NCBI GenBank assembly: GCA_963738325.1 | Contig: CAVTWD010000004.1 | Span: 31,841-95,840 of the forward strand | Length of the DNA: 64,000 nucleotides | Reading direction: 5' to 3' | Source of the DNA: CAVTWD01 sp963738325 | GTDB lineage: Bacteria > Actinomycetota > Acidimicrobiia > Acidimicrobiales > Ilumatobacteraceae | Shown: positions 17,787 to 27,685 of the stretch, in pieces | How the letters are laid out: each line of letters begins with the position of its first letter | Numbering within the stretch: position 1 is the first letter of the stretch | Program-made: the position numbers and the translations under genes | The notes under the pieces: generated by a model | Database searches by the model: none | What the model was told of the DNA's origin: nothing | The model's input: only the letters and a program-made list of their open reading frames with translations

Positions 17787-19107
17787 CTACTCGATGAACC
17801 ACCGCTCGTAGGCCTCGTGCACGACGCGTCGGTCGTGTTCGAGGAGGTCGGCGGCGTCGCTGGCGGCGACGGCGAAGCGGGCCTCGTCGCGCAGTGCCGC
17901 AGCCCGTTGTCGCCGTCCGGCCGCCTGCACTGACTCTTCGAGCCGACCGAGCGCTTCGAGGATGTAGGCGGTGACGGCCGGATGCTCGGCGGCGGCCCGT
18001 CGGGTCTGGGCGAACGCCAGTTGAACGAGTTCGGTGTGATCCGGTGCCGCCGAGAGCAGCAGGCGGCCACCCCGGTCGCCCACGAGCCGCTGGGGAGGAG
18101 GATCGCGGAGAAGGAGCTCGCGCAGCACCGCCGCCGTCTGGAATATCGCATCCTGCGCGGTCGTGGGGTCGTTGATGCCGGGTGAGAGGGCCTTGATCGC
18201 CACATCGGCGAGTTGGCGCAGGCCGTACGCGACGTCCTCCTGCATCGTCCGGGTGGGTCCCACGATGGCCGCCGAGCGGATTCGCCGGGCGACCGAGTCG
18301 AGATCGGCGGCGGCCGGTGTCGGGAAGATGGTGCACAGGGGCGTGCCCTCGATGGCGAACCGACCGGGGTAGGTATCGACGCGCAGCACCCCCCCGTCGG
18401 GGACGCATCCGAGGAGCTGTGCGGTGTCCAGTTGCTCCACCCATCCCGTCCGGTCGAAGCGGATGACGGCGTTCGGTTCGGCGATCACGTCGATGGGTGC
18501 GTAGGTCTCGGCGCCTGGCCGTGGTGGCGACCAGTTCCGGCGCACCAGCTCGATCGTCTCCCGCCGAACCCGCTGGAGGATCTCGCTGACGTCCATCGTG
18601 TGAGCGCTGTGATTGATGAAGGCCACGACGGCGAGGATCGTGCCGATGCCGAGAACGACCGCGACGGCCACGGAGATGTTGGGGATGATCGGGCGCCCGG
18701 CCTGGCCGAGCGCCGACCGCACAGATCGCAGTACGACAACGCAGTAGGTGAAGGTACCGACGACCAGGGCCATGACCCGCTTGTTGAACGGATCCCGGAA
18801 CAAGGTGCGAACGACGCGGGGCGAGTAGCTGCTGGATGTCTGCTGGATGACCAGCAGCGAGATCGAAAAGGCGATGGCTGCGAACGTGATCGTCGCGCTC
18901 GGCGATGGTGCTGAGCACGGCCCGGGCGCTCTGCACTGTCGATGTCAGGCCGAGCGGCAGGTCGCCGTTGGAGGTGTTCAACCACTCGTCGAGCGCGATG
19001 CTTGCGAGTGCGACGGCGATCGCGACGGCGATCGCCGCCATCGGGACGAAGAACAGGCTGGTCCGCAGGCGTTCGACCAGCAGGCTGATGCGAGACGAGC
19101 GGCTCAC
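17787..19107 (-). CDS. DUF2254 membrane protein, broken by one-base frameshift
   Basis: DUF2254 proteins have four N-terminal helices and a soluble C-terminal part; the role is unknown. The start is GTG 19107, overlapping the stop of the small gene upstream. The first part (SRSSRISLLVERLRTSLFF through ARAVLSTIA) is read to about 18900, where one extra base shifts the frame; the second part (ATITFAAIAFSISLLVIQQ, then RTLFRDPFNKRVMALVVG and the conserved LSPGINDPTTA) continues to 17787. Both halves are well conserved, so a technical indel is plausible. Together they give about 440 residues, the usual size. Confidence 0.8.
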
Positions 19108-19322
19108 CAGATCTGGGCGGCAGCCCCGGGCGCCTCCGGAGCCGTCGACGTGACAGCGCGCCGCTCCGGGCGCCGGGGGCAGCTCACGGGCGGAGGGGTC
19201 CGGAACCGCCATTTGTCGGCCGGCTCGGCTGCGGAGGCGGCGTCGGCGAGGCCGACGGGCCGGCAGCCGTCGACGGCCGTCACGAGCCGATCGGCAACCA
19301 CTTCGACCCTGGCGGTTCCCAT
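19104..19322 (-). CDS. Small hypothetical protein, 72 aa, coupled to DUF2254
   Basis: I do not recognise this protein. ATG 19322 has a strong ribosome site, AGGAAGG, seven to eight bases upstream. Its TGA (19104-19106) overlaps the GTG of the DUF2254 gene in the form GTGA, the usual sign of translational coupling. No membrane segment is visible. It also follows the formate dehydrogenase genes on the same strand after 37 bp, so it may belong to that transcript. Confidence 0.5.
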   Translation of the reverse strand: MGTARVEVVADRLVTAVDGCRPVGLADAASAAEPADKWRFRTPPPVSCPRRPERRAVTSTAPEAPGAAAQIW

Positions 19323-19359
19323 TGCGCACCCTTCCTCTGGGACGAACGTGAACGTGATC

Positions 19360-20256
19360 TCAGGACGCGGCGGCGGCCGGACGCTGCTGGACGGCGAGCG
19401 TCTGTGCCGGATCCCGGGCCGACTGCTTCCCGGACTCGAGGACGCACAGCCGCTGACTGAGCGACGAGGCCAGCACCGCCAGGGCGCCGGCGCGCGTGAG
19501 CGCTCGGCGGTGGCCGAACGCCAAGAGCCCGGCGCCGGCGACGGCCAGCCCTTCGGATGCGAGCCGGTAGGCGCCGGCCCTTCCCGTGCGGCGGGAACGG
19601 TCGAGCGGACCGAGCTGGCGCTCCATCACGCGCCCGGCGACGAGCTCGGCGATCGAGGCCGCCGCGCCCAGGGCTCGGGCGGGACGCGCCTGTACAGCCG
19701 GGGTGCTCATGCTCGTGGCGGCGCCGGCGGCGGCCGCGGAACTGGCGGCAAACAGGAACGGGAGCGTCCGCCGGCTCTCGTGCCAGACCGGCGTGGCCGT
19801 GTTCGCGACGAGAACGGCCGTGTACGTCGCCACCCCAGATCCGAGAGCCCCGGCCACCACGTCACACAGAGCGGCGACCCGGGGCAACCGCCCGATCGCA
19901 GCCAGCGCCGCCGCCCCCGTCGCCGCCGGTGCGTAGGCGGTCAGCAGCCAGCTCCCCACGCTCATCGGCGACGTCGGCTTCGCGACCCGGAGCATGTTGG
20001 CGAACCGGCCGGGGCGACCCAGATCGGCGATCAGCAGTACCGGGCTCGGGGCCAGGCCGGCCAGCGCCCAATGGCGAGCGTGGCGGGCCAGAGCGGGCTG
20101 GCCGAGGAAGCGAGCCGCCGTCGCCAGCACCGAAGAGCCGCCGGCGAGGCCGCCGGTGAAGAAGTAGCCGGCGATCTCGTTCTTCCACGGGGCCGGCTTG
20201 ACGATCGAAGCGCCGTAGTAGCCCGGCTCGGGGCTCCCGCTGCTCCAGGTGCTCAT
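19360..20256 (-). CDS. NrfD-family membrane subunit of formate dehydrogenase, 298 aa
   Basis: NrfD/PsrC-type quinone-reactive membrane anchor with about eight helices. The family start is visible in GYYGASIVKPAPWKNEIAGYFF, after which GGLAGGSSVLA and DLGRPGRFANMLRVAKPTSPMS follow the pattern of PsrC proteins. ATG 20256 overlaps the stop of the Fe-S subunit gene by four bases. In the FdnGHI enzyme of E. coli this place is taken by a b-type cytochrome (FdnI). The NrfD subunit instead passes electrons to quinone without haem, as far as the family is known. Confidence 0.88.
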   Translation of the reverse strand: MSTWSSGSPEPGYYGASIVKPAPWKNEIAGYFFTGGLAGGSSVLATAARFLGQPALARHARHWALAGLAPSPVLLIADLGRPGRFANMLRVAKPTSPMSVGSWLLTAYAPAATGAAALAAIGRLPRVAALCDVVAGALGSGVATYTAVLVANTATPVWHESRRTLPFLFAASSAAAAGAATSMSTPAVQARPARALGAAASIAELVAGRVMERQLGPLDRSRRTGRAGAYRLASEGLAVAGAGLLAFGHRRALTRAGALAVLASSLSQRLCVLESGKQSARDPAQTLAVQQRPAAAAS

Positions 20257-21062
20257 CGGCGCCCCAATAGTGCGGCGCCGAAGGTGGCGGCTATCAGGGC
20301 GCCGCCGGCCAGGACGGCCCGGCCCCAGGTGCCGAGCACCGATCGGGTCGCCACCACCGGGTCCGGTGGCAGGCCGTACACGTCGGGCTCGTCGAGCAAC
20401 AGGAAGAAGGCACCGGCGCCACCGACACCATCGTCGGGACTGTGCCCGTAGAGACGGGCCTCCTCCACACCGTCGGCGTGGAGCTGCTCGACGCGCGCCG
20501 CCGCCCGCTCGCGTAGCTCGTCCAGGGGCCCGAACTGGATCGACTTCGTCGGGCACGCTTGGGCGCAGGCTGGCTCCATGTCGCCGCGCAGGCGGTCGTA
20601 GCACAGCGTGCACTTCCACACCCGGCCGTCTTCCTCCCGCCGGTCGATCACGCCGAAGGGGCAGGCCGGCACGCAGTAGCCGCAGCCGTTGCAGATGTCC
20701 TCCTGCACCACCACCGTGCCGAACTCGGTTCGGAACAGCGATCCGGTGGGGCAGACGTCGAGGCAGCCGGCGTCGGTGCAGTGCTTGCACACGTCCGAGC
20801 TCATCAGCCAGCGGATCTGGTCGCCGTCGGCCCGGGCCGCTCCGCTGCTCGGAGCAGCGATCGGCCGGGTCTGCTCGATGAAGGCGACGTGGCGCCAGTT
20901 GTCGGCGTCGAGGTGCAGCGTGTTGTCGTACGAGCGACCGCTCAGGCCCCGGTCACGGTCGGGAACCAGGTTCCACTCCTTGCACGCCACTTCGCACGCC
21001 TTGCAGCCGATGCACACGGACGTATCGGTGAAGAATCCCATTCGCACCTGCGTCGTGGTCAT
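20253..21062 (-). CDS. Formate dehydrogenase Fe-S (beta) subunit, 269 aa
   Basis: Electron-transfer subunit with four [4Fe-4S] clusters. The Cys groups are CIGCKACEVAC near 17-27, CKHCTDAGCLDVC near 92-104, CNGCGYCVPAC near 125-135, and CTLCYDRL with CAQAC near 152-170. A single hydrophobic helix lies at the C-terminus (VLAGGALIAATFGAALL). ATG 21060-21062 overlaps the fdhA stop by four bases and the stop overlaps the NrfD start by four bases, so the three subunits are tightly coupled. Closest in form to FdnH/FdoH. Confidence 0.93.
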   Translation of the reverse strand: MTTTQVRMGFFTDTSVCIGCKACEVACKEWNLVPDRDRGLSGRSYDNTLHLDADNWRHVAFIEQTRPIAAPSSGAARADGDQIRWLMSSDVCKHCTDAGCLDVCPTGSLFRTEFGTVVVQEDICNGCGYCVPACPFGVIDRREEDGRVWKCTLCYDRLRGDMEPACAQACPTKSIQFGPLDELRERAAARVEQLHADGVEEARLYGHSPDDGVGGAGAFFLLLDEPDVYGLPPDPVVATRSVLGTWGRAVLAGGALIAATFGAALLGRR

Positions 21063-24000
21063 CGCCCGGCCCTCCGGTATCCCTCGACCAGCGTCCGCAA
21101 GTCGGCCCCGCGAGGCCGGCGACCGGCGCGGATGTCACACGTCAGCGACTTCGTGTCCTGGATGTGCACGTTCGGGTCGAGGGCCAGGCCCACCAAGTCG
21201 TTCGCCGAGTCGCCGACCGTCAGGCCGCGCCGGCCCCAGTGGAACGGGACGCCGACCTGGTGCAGCGTCTGGCCGCGGATCCGAAGCGGCACCATGCGGC
21301 GGGTCACCAGCACACGAGCCTCGATGGCGCTGCGGGATGTCACGATCGTGGCCCAACCTCCGTGCTCCAGCCCGCGTTGCTCGGCCAGCTCGGGGCTCAC
21401 CTCGCAGAACAGTTCGGGCTGCAGGGCGCTGAGCCGGCCCACGGTGCGGCTCATGCCGCCGGCGGTGTGGTGCTCGGTGAGGCGGTACGTGGAGAGGACG
21501 AAGGGATAGGCGTCGGCGCCCGGCTCGCCCGCCGACGGGTTGACCGGGTTGGCGGGATGGTTGATCGGTTCGATGGCGGGGTTCGACCTGCGCCGGTAGA
21601 GCGGGTTGGCCACGGGCGACTCGAAGGGTTCGTAGTGCGTGGGGAGCGGACCGTCCTTCAACCCAGCCGGGACGAAGAGCCACGCCTTGCCGTCGGACTG
21701 CATGATGAAGGGGTCGTCGCCGGCGAGGGCCCGTCTCGGCTTCGGCGCCGGGCGGCGGCACGTAGCCGGGCGCAGTGTTGGGTGGGAAGTCGGCGACGTC
21801 GAAGCCCGTCCACTTGCCTCGTTCTCGCCGTCCCACCAGACGTACTTCCGTCGCTCCGACCACGGCCGGCCGTCGGGATCGGCCGAGGCGCGGTTGTAGA
21901 GGATCCGCCGGTTCGCCGGCCACGCCCAGCCCCACTCGGCCGCGACCCAGTCCTGCTCGGCGCCGGGCCGGCGCCGGCGCGTCTGGTTCACGCCCTCGGC
22001 GCGGCAGCCGCAGTAGATCCAGCACCCGCAGCGAGTCGAGCCGTCGTCGCGCAGCTCCGTGTAGGACGACAATGGCTGTCCGTCGGCGTTCCAGCCGTTG
22101 ATCTCGGCCAGGACGGACTCGGCGTCCGGATCGTCGTGGGGCCCGACCGTCGGGTAATCCCAGGTGAGGTCGAGGACCGGACGATCCCGGTCGTCGGTGG
22201 AGCCGGTCAGCTTCTCGCGGATGATCCGCCCGAGGTGGTAGGTGAACCACAGCTCCGAACGCTGGTCATCCACGGGCTCGACGGCCTTGTCGTGCCACTG
22301 GAGGAGGCGTTGGGTCTGGGTGAAGGAGCCGTCCTTCTCGGTGTGGGCGGCGGCGGGCATCAGGAAGACCTCGGTGGCGATGTCGGCCGTACGCAGTTCG
22401 CCCGACTCGACCTCCGGAGAGTCGAACCAGAACGTCGCCGTCTCGATCTCCTGCATGTCGCGTACGACGAGCCAGTCCAGGTGGGCCATCGCCAGACGGT
22501 GCATGCGGGAGTTCCCGCTTCCCACTGCGGGGTTCTCGCCGAGAGCGAAGAAGCCGGTGACCGACCCGTCGAACATGCCCAGGACGCTCTGGTACGTGGA
22601 GTGGTCGCCGGTGAGCCGGGGGAGGTAGTTGAAGGCGAAGTCGTTGTCGGCCGTTGCGGCGTCGCCCCACCATGCCTTCAGCAGGCTGACCACGTAGGCC
22701 CGCATGTGGCCCCAGTAGCCGGTTTCGGCCGAGTCGTGCTCGACATAGTCCTCGAGCCGTTCGCCATGGTCGGCGTGCGGCATCGGGATGTAGCCGGGGA
22801 GGATGTTGTAGAGCGTCGGGATGTCGGTGGAGCCTTGGATGCTGGCGTGGCCGCGCAGGGCCATGATGCCGCCGCCGGGCCGGCCGATGTTGCCCAGCAA
22901 CGTCTGAAGGACCGCGGCCGTGCGGATGTACTGCACACCGACGGAGTGATGGGTCCAGCCGACGGCGTAGCAGAACGCGCTCGTCCGCTCCGGACCCGAG
23001 TTGTCGCACAGCAGGCCGGCCACCTTCGAGAAGAGGTCGGCCGGGATGCCGCACGTCTCGCTGACCATCTCCGGCGTGTACCGGGCGAAGTGCCGCTTGA
23101 GGATCTGGTACACACAGCGAGGGTGCCTGCAGGGTCTCGTCCCGGTCGGCGTCCCGCTGTCCGTGGCGGCCGCCGAGACCTCCGCTCGTCTCGCCGTAGC
23201 TGGTCGACTGCTCCCGGGCGCCCGCTGACGGCGCCGCCGCGCCGCCGGCGTACTGCCAGGACGACGGGTCGTACGTCCCGGCCTCCTCGTCGAAGCCGGA
23301 GAACACGCCGCCGAGCTCCTCGGCGTCGACGTAGTCGTCGCGAGATGAGGGTGGCGGCGTTGGTGTAGTGCACGACGTAGTCGCGGAAGTCGCGCTCGTT
23401 CGTCAGCACGTAGTTGACCAGGCCGCCGAGGAACGCGATGTCCGTGCCGGCCCGGATGGGCACGTGGATGTCGGCCAGCGCAGACGTCCGGGTGAAGCGA
23501 GGATCGACATGGATGACGGTCGCCCCGCGCGCCTTGGCCTCCATCACCCACTGGAACCCCACCGGATGGGCCTCGGCCATGTTCGATCCCTCGATGAGGA
23601 TCACGTCAGCGTGCTGCAGGTCCTGCTGGAACGACGTGGCGCCCCCTCTCCCGAACGATGTCCCCAAACTGGGGACGGTCGAGGAGTGTCATATGCGGGC
23701 CTGGTTCTCGATCTGGATGGCGCCCAGCGCCGTGAACAGCTTCTTGATGAGGTAGTTCTCCTCGTTGTCGAGCGTGGCCCCGCCGAGGGACGCGAACCCC
23801 ATCGCCCGCCGCAAGGGCCGGCCGTCGGCGTCTCGGTCCTGCCAGAACTGGCGGCGGTTGGCGATCACCCGGTCGGCGATCATGTCCATCGCCCGCGCCA
23901 GGGGCAGATCCTCCCACTCGGTGCCGAACGGTCGGCGGTAGCGGACCTTGGTCAGCCGGGAGGGCGCCATCACGAGGGAACGGGTGGCCGAGCCCTTGGG

Positions 24001-24213
24001 GCACAGCCGGCCCCGGGAGATGGGGCTGTCGGGATGACCTTCGATCTGGATGATCTGCTCGTCCTTCACGAAGACCCGCTGGGCGCATCCCACCGCGCAG
24101 TAGGGACACACCGACGACACCACCCGGTCGGCCTGCTCGGTCCGCGGCCGCAACTGCGCCTGGCGATCGGAACGGGCCGCCTCGCCCCGTCCGGTGTGGT
24201 CCGCTGTCGTCAT
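21059..24213 (-). CDS. fdhA: Selenocysteine-containing formate dehydrogenase alpha subunit (FdnG/FdoG type), with frameshifts
   Basis: Molybdenum/tungsten bis-MGD catalytic subunit that oxidises formate to CO2. ATG 24213 starts a protein with the cluster motif CPYCAVGC. Codon 175 is TGA (23689-23691) between IENQARI and HSSTVPSLGTSFGRG, exactly where E. coli FdnG has selenocysteine (NQARVUHGPTV). The frame continues for over 100 codons after it, and a SECIS-like hairpin follows. Further downstream single-base shifts are needed near 23345, near 23125 and as a compensating pair near 21815 and 21735; the protein sequence is well conserved across all of them (for example CVYQILKRHFARYTPEM and YNRASADPDGRPW). 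At about 1,050 codons the length fits the family. The indels are probably technical or very recent. Confidence 0.9.
23657..23691 (-). promoter_or_regulatory. SECIS-like element with the Sec UGA codon
   Basis: On the mRNA strand the UGA (23689-23691) is followed by 12 bases and then a perfect stem, GTCCCC-AGTTT-GGGGAC (23676-23660). Bacterial SECIS elements are hairpins placed directly after the UGA inside the coding region, with the apical loop about 15-35 bases away and a G-U in the loop. Both conditions hold here. SelB recognition is inferred. Confidence 0.75.
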
Positions 24214-24349
24214 TTGGCGCAGCGACCGGCCACGATCGCAACCGGTTCCCCGCCGAACGCACCGTTCCCATCGTTCCGCCACTACCCCACCCGGTCGTCG
24301 GTCATGCATTCCACGCGTGCCGCAGCCGAGAGCGGGGTAGCAGTCGGGC

Positions 24350-24926
24350 GTGAGGATCTTCGAGAGCAAGGCCACCCGCTGGCGCACCCTTGTCACCGAC
24401 GTGCTCGTCCTGGTGTGGATCGGTACCTGGATCGTCGTCGGCATACGGGTCGGTCAGGACCTGTACGAGATCCGCAATTTGAGCGAGACCCTCGACCAGG
24501 CCGCCGGCGCGCTCCATCAGACATCGGATGGGTTGTCGCTGGCGGCGGACATCCCCTTTGTCGGATCGCGGATCGGGCGTCTCGCCGACCAGATCGATGC
24601 GACCGCTACGAGCGCGCAGAAGAATGCCCAATCGGCGCGCGATGCGGTCACCCGCCTCAGCTTCCTGCTCGGCGCGGCAATCATCGTGCTGCCCTCCATT
24701 CCGCTGCTCGGCATCTACGTGCCGTACCGGATCGAGCGACGCCGGGAGGCGAGGGCGATCCGCCGGGCGCTGGAGGAGACAGCCCATCCCGATCTGCTCC
24801 TCCGGTACCTGGCGGAGCGAGCTCTCCTGGACCTGCCGTACGACCAGCTGCGAGACGTCAGCGCGGCTCCGTGGGACGACGTCGAGGCCGGCCGCTATGA
24901 GCCGCTGGCCCACGCCGAGCTCGACG
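24350..24926 (+). pseudogene. Small coiled membrane protein gene, 3' end lost by fusion
   Basis: GTG 24350 opens a protein with one N-terminal helix (TDVLVLVWIGTWIVVG), a helical periplasmic-type stretch (LSETLDQAAGALHQTSDGL), a second helix (LLGAAIIVLPSIPLLGIYV) and a conserved cytoplasmic end (RALLDLPYDQLRDVSAAPW, then EAGRYEPLAHAEL). I know such proteins only as uncharacterised actinobacterial membrane proteins. After AELDD the frame has no stop and runs into the MMPL gene in the wrong frame, so a deletion has joined the two genes near 24926. It is divergent from fdhA. Confidence 0.6.
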
Positions 24927-26302
24927 ATTCTCTACCTCCACGCTCGTCGCCGGCATCGGCGCGAGGGCGCGGCGTCGGTGGATGCCGCCGCGGGTGCAGC
25001 CAGCGAAGCGACGCCGCTGGTCTGTGCGGCCGGGGTCACCATCGCGGCCACCACGGCGACGCTGGCACTGGCGTCGCTGCCGTTGTACTCCAATGTCGGT
25101 CCCGGGCTCGCCGTGGCGACCGGAACAACCCTTGTCGTCGCAGTCACCTTCGTGCCGGCGCTCATGGCGGTGTGTGGCCGCTTCATCGACTGGCCCACCC
25201 GTCCGGACGCCCACCAGCCGGAGTCGCGGGAGCCGAAGCGGTCCCGCCTCACGTCGCATCGACTCGTCACGGTCGCCGTCGTCGCCGTCGGCCTGGCCGG
25301 TCTCGGCGGCGCGGCCGCGGTGTTGTCGCACGCCAGTATCGGCGTCGACCTCATCTCCGACCTGCCGGATGGAGCCGAGCCGGCTCGTGCGGCGCGGGCG
25401 GCCGCGGAGGGCTTCGGGCCGGGGACCGTGGCGCCGACCGAGCTGGTCGTGGCGGCGCCGGGCGTCGCCGAGCAGCGCGATGCGCTCGACCGACTGCAGC
25501 AGCAGCTCTCGCAGTTCCCCGGGGTCGATGTCGTGATCGGGCCCAGCCAGCAGCCGCTTCCCATCCGCGCCGGCGTGTTCCTCGCTCCCTCTGGAAATGC
25601 CGCCCGGTTCATCATCGTGATGCGTGACGACCCGTACCGAGCGGCCGCCGCTCGCGATCTCGCCGACCTTCGCGATCAGTTGCCTCGGCTCCTCGCCGAT
25701 GCCTCCATCACCCATGCCCACGCCGCATTCGCGGGGGACACCGCGCTCAGCGCCGCGCTCGTGAGGCTGACCGTCCACGACCTGGTGTGGATCGGCGCCC
25801 TCGTCGTCGGTCTGGACTTCGTCATCCTCGGCTTGTTCCTTCGCTCCCTCGTCTCGCCGCTGTTCGTGTTGGCCACCGGTTGCCTCGTCGTCGCGGTCGC
25901 TCTGGCCGTCACCGCGGTCACCACAGGCGAGTTGACGTTCTACGTCCCCTTCGCCGCAGCGCTTCTGCTGATGTCATTCGGCGCCGACTACTCCGTCATG
26001 GTCATCGGTCAGGTGTGGCGGGCGGCCGACTCCGAACCCTTTGGCGCTGCGGTGAGGAGCGGAGTGATGCGGAGCCGATCCGTGCTCACCAGCGCGGGCT
26101 TCGCTCTCGCCGGATCGTTCGCGCTCCTGTTCCTCGTCCCCGTCGGCGCCTTCGAGCAGTTCGCCACGACCATGGTCACCGGCATCGCGCTCGATACCTT
26201 CGTGGTCCGGCCCCTCGTCCTTCCGGCACTGCTCGCCCTGGCCGGACGAACGAGCATGTGGCCATCGCACCCCAGGCCGTCCGCTTCACATCGGCTCTTT
26301 GA
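24927..26302 (+). pseudogene. MMPL/RND-family transporter, N-terminal part deleted
   Basis: The reading frame holds the second part of an MMPL family lipid or drug exporter: end of the first membrane block (TPLVCAAGVTIAATTATLALASLPLYSNVG), the large outer domain (residues with LPDGAEPARAARAAAEGFGPG), and the second membrane block with VPFAAALLLMSFGADYSVMV and RSRSVLTSAGFALAGSF. The first membrane helix, first outer domain and the first Asp-Tyr motif are missing because of the deletion at about 24926. The end is also irregular: the frame runs into the convergent DUF4396 gene unless a small shift gives the stop at 26302. Confidence 0.75.
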
Positions 26303-26972
26303 GCCCCCGGCGCAGCAACCAAGAGTTGACGGGATAAGCGGTGAGAAAGCCGAGCACCATGCCCACCTGCATCAAGAACCAGTAGGCGGGATGGTCCGGG
26401 TGCAGTCCGGACGACGAGAACCACACCAGCTGCACCAGCGCCATCCATCCGAACATCCCGATCTCGAAGGCGGCCAGTGAGAGGGCGTCGGCCTTGAGCG
26501 CGGCCCTGAAGCCCTTGCGCACGCCGAGGCCCCGCATCGGTGCGATCGTCAGGTACTGGAAGAGTATGCCGAGGCCGAAGGCGAGTGCGAAGTTCACGAG
26601 GTACTCAGCCCAGAGGCTCCGGCCGGCGAGCTCCCATGCCAGGACGAACACGATGGTGCTGCCGGTGATGTCGCCGAGCGTGCAGCCTGCTCCGCAGTCG
26701 GTCACGCCGAGCGCCGTCGCCGCCGGCAGGTCGCCGTCGTCAGTGACGGCGTGGGCGCGGCGCCACTGCGGGGACCGGAGATGGCCCCACCGCCGGTAGG
26801 CGACGTTGGCGACGCCCGGGGCGTAGAGCGCCGTCACCGGCCACACGACCTCCATCACCCACATGCGCTGGCGGTGTCCACGCCCGAAGACGTCGATGAG
26901 GATGTCCGCAACGGAGAGCGCCGCGGCGGCGAGCGCCACCCACGCGACGACAGTCAGCCACGTGGGTGGCAT
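26286..26972 (-). CDS. DUF4396 membrane protein, 228 aa
   Basis: Integral membrane protein with six or seven helices, recognisable as DUF4396 by VVWPVTALYAPGVANVAYRRWG, then TDCGAGCTLGDITGSTIVF and NFALAFGLGILFQYLTIAPMRGLG. Two Cys residues in TDCGAGC are typical of the family and might bind a metal; this is speculation. ATG 26972 is the first start. The 3' end overlaps the damaged end of the convergent MMPL gene by 17 bp. The function of the family is not known. Confidence 0.82.
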   Translation of the reverse strand: MPPTWLTVVAWVALAAAALSVADILIDVFGRGHRQRMWVMEVVWPVTALYAPGVANVAYRRWGHLRSPQWRRAHAVTDDGDLPAATALGVTDCGAGCTLGDITGSTIVFVLAWELAGRSLWAEYLVNFALAFGLGILFQYLTIAPMRGLGVRKGFRAALKADALSLAAFEIGMFGWMALVQLVWFSSSGLHPDHPAYWFLMQVGMVLGFLTAYPVNSWLLRRGLKEPM

Positions 26973-27034
26973 CAGAGATCAAGCGAACCGGCGGCTAGCG
27001 CCGGTCCTGTCGTGAAGTGGGCGGGTGCTCTCCC

Positions 27035-27628
27035 TCAGGACCCGTGCTCCGTGCGAGCCGCGGCGATGGCGTCCCGGGCTCGATCGGCAATCGCCAGCAT
27101 CGGTCCTGCGACCATGTTGCCCGTGGCGGACGTGGGGCCGGCCGGGTGCGGACGCGTGGGGGCCGCCTTCTCGGCGGCGCGGAAGACCGTCGCCAGATGC
27201 TCGAGTTGCTTGGCGTCGACCGCCTGCTCGATGAGGGGGAACTCCTCGCTCTCCTCGTGCTCGGCATGCGCGAGAACGTCGGAGTGCAGCGAACCGAAGG
27301 TGGTGGTGAAGTCAGGGTCGTCGGGATTCATGCCCTCCAGCCGCTTCAGCACCTTCTCGCCCTTCTTCTCCTCCTCGAGCCGCTGGGAAACGACGGTGTC
27401 GCCATCCTCGGCCTTGCGGGCGAGCGGGTGAGACACCTCCTGCTCGGCCGTCTCATGGATGATCAGCTTCCGCATGAGAGCACCGAACTGCTGGTCGCGC
27501 TCCTCGGTCGTCGCCGCGTTCTGCACCCCCGCAAACATCTGCTTGATCTGGGCGTGGTCCTCGAGGATCGCAGCCAGGACGTCGTTCGGCCGCTGTCGTG
27601 CCTTGTCGAGGTCTTCCTGAGCCGTCAC
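27035..27628 (-). CDS. Hemerythrin HHE-domain protein, 197 aa
   Basis: Four-helix hemerythrin-like protein that binds a non-haem di-iron centre and may sense or store O2 or NO. Candidate ligands are H25 (EDHAQIK), H58 and E62 (HETAEQE), H67 (SHPLA), and the His/Glu group in LHSDVLAHAEHEESEEFP near residue 115. The last 50 residues after TVFRAAEKAAP are Pro- and Ala-rich and probably flexible. ATG 27628 is the start. It is a single gene between DUF4396 and the large FAD/Fe-S gene, all on the minus strand. Confidence 0.9.
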   Translation of the reverse strand: MTAQEDLDKARQRPNDVLAAILEDHAQIKQMFAGVQNAATTEERDQQFGALMRKLIIHETAEQEVSHPLARKAEDGDTVVSQRLEEEKKGEKVLKRLEGMNPDDPDFTTTFGSLHSDVLAHAEHEESEEFPLIEQAVDAKQLEHLATVFRAAEKAAPTRPHPAGPTSATGNMVAGPMLAIADRARDAIAAARTEHGS

Positions 27629-27685
27629 ATGGCCTCCAAGTGGGAGTCGATCGGCCGCCGACCGTTCGACGGCCCTACCGAGCCC

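Noticed and set aside
21164..23368. Long plus-strand open frame of 734 codons opposite fdhA
   Set aside because: The translated sequence is Val/Gly/Arg/Asp-rich with no family pattern; the minus strand encodes conserved FdnG blocks.
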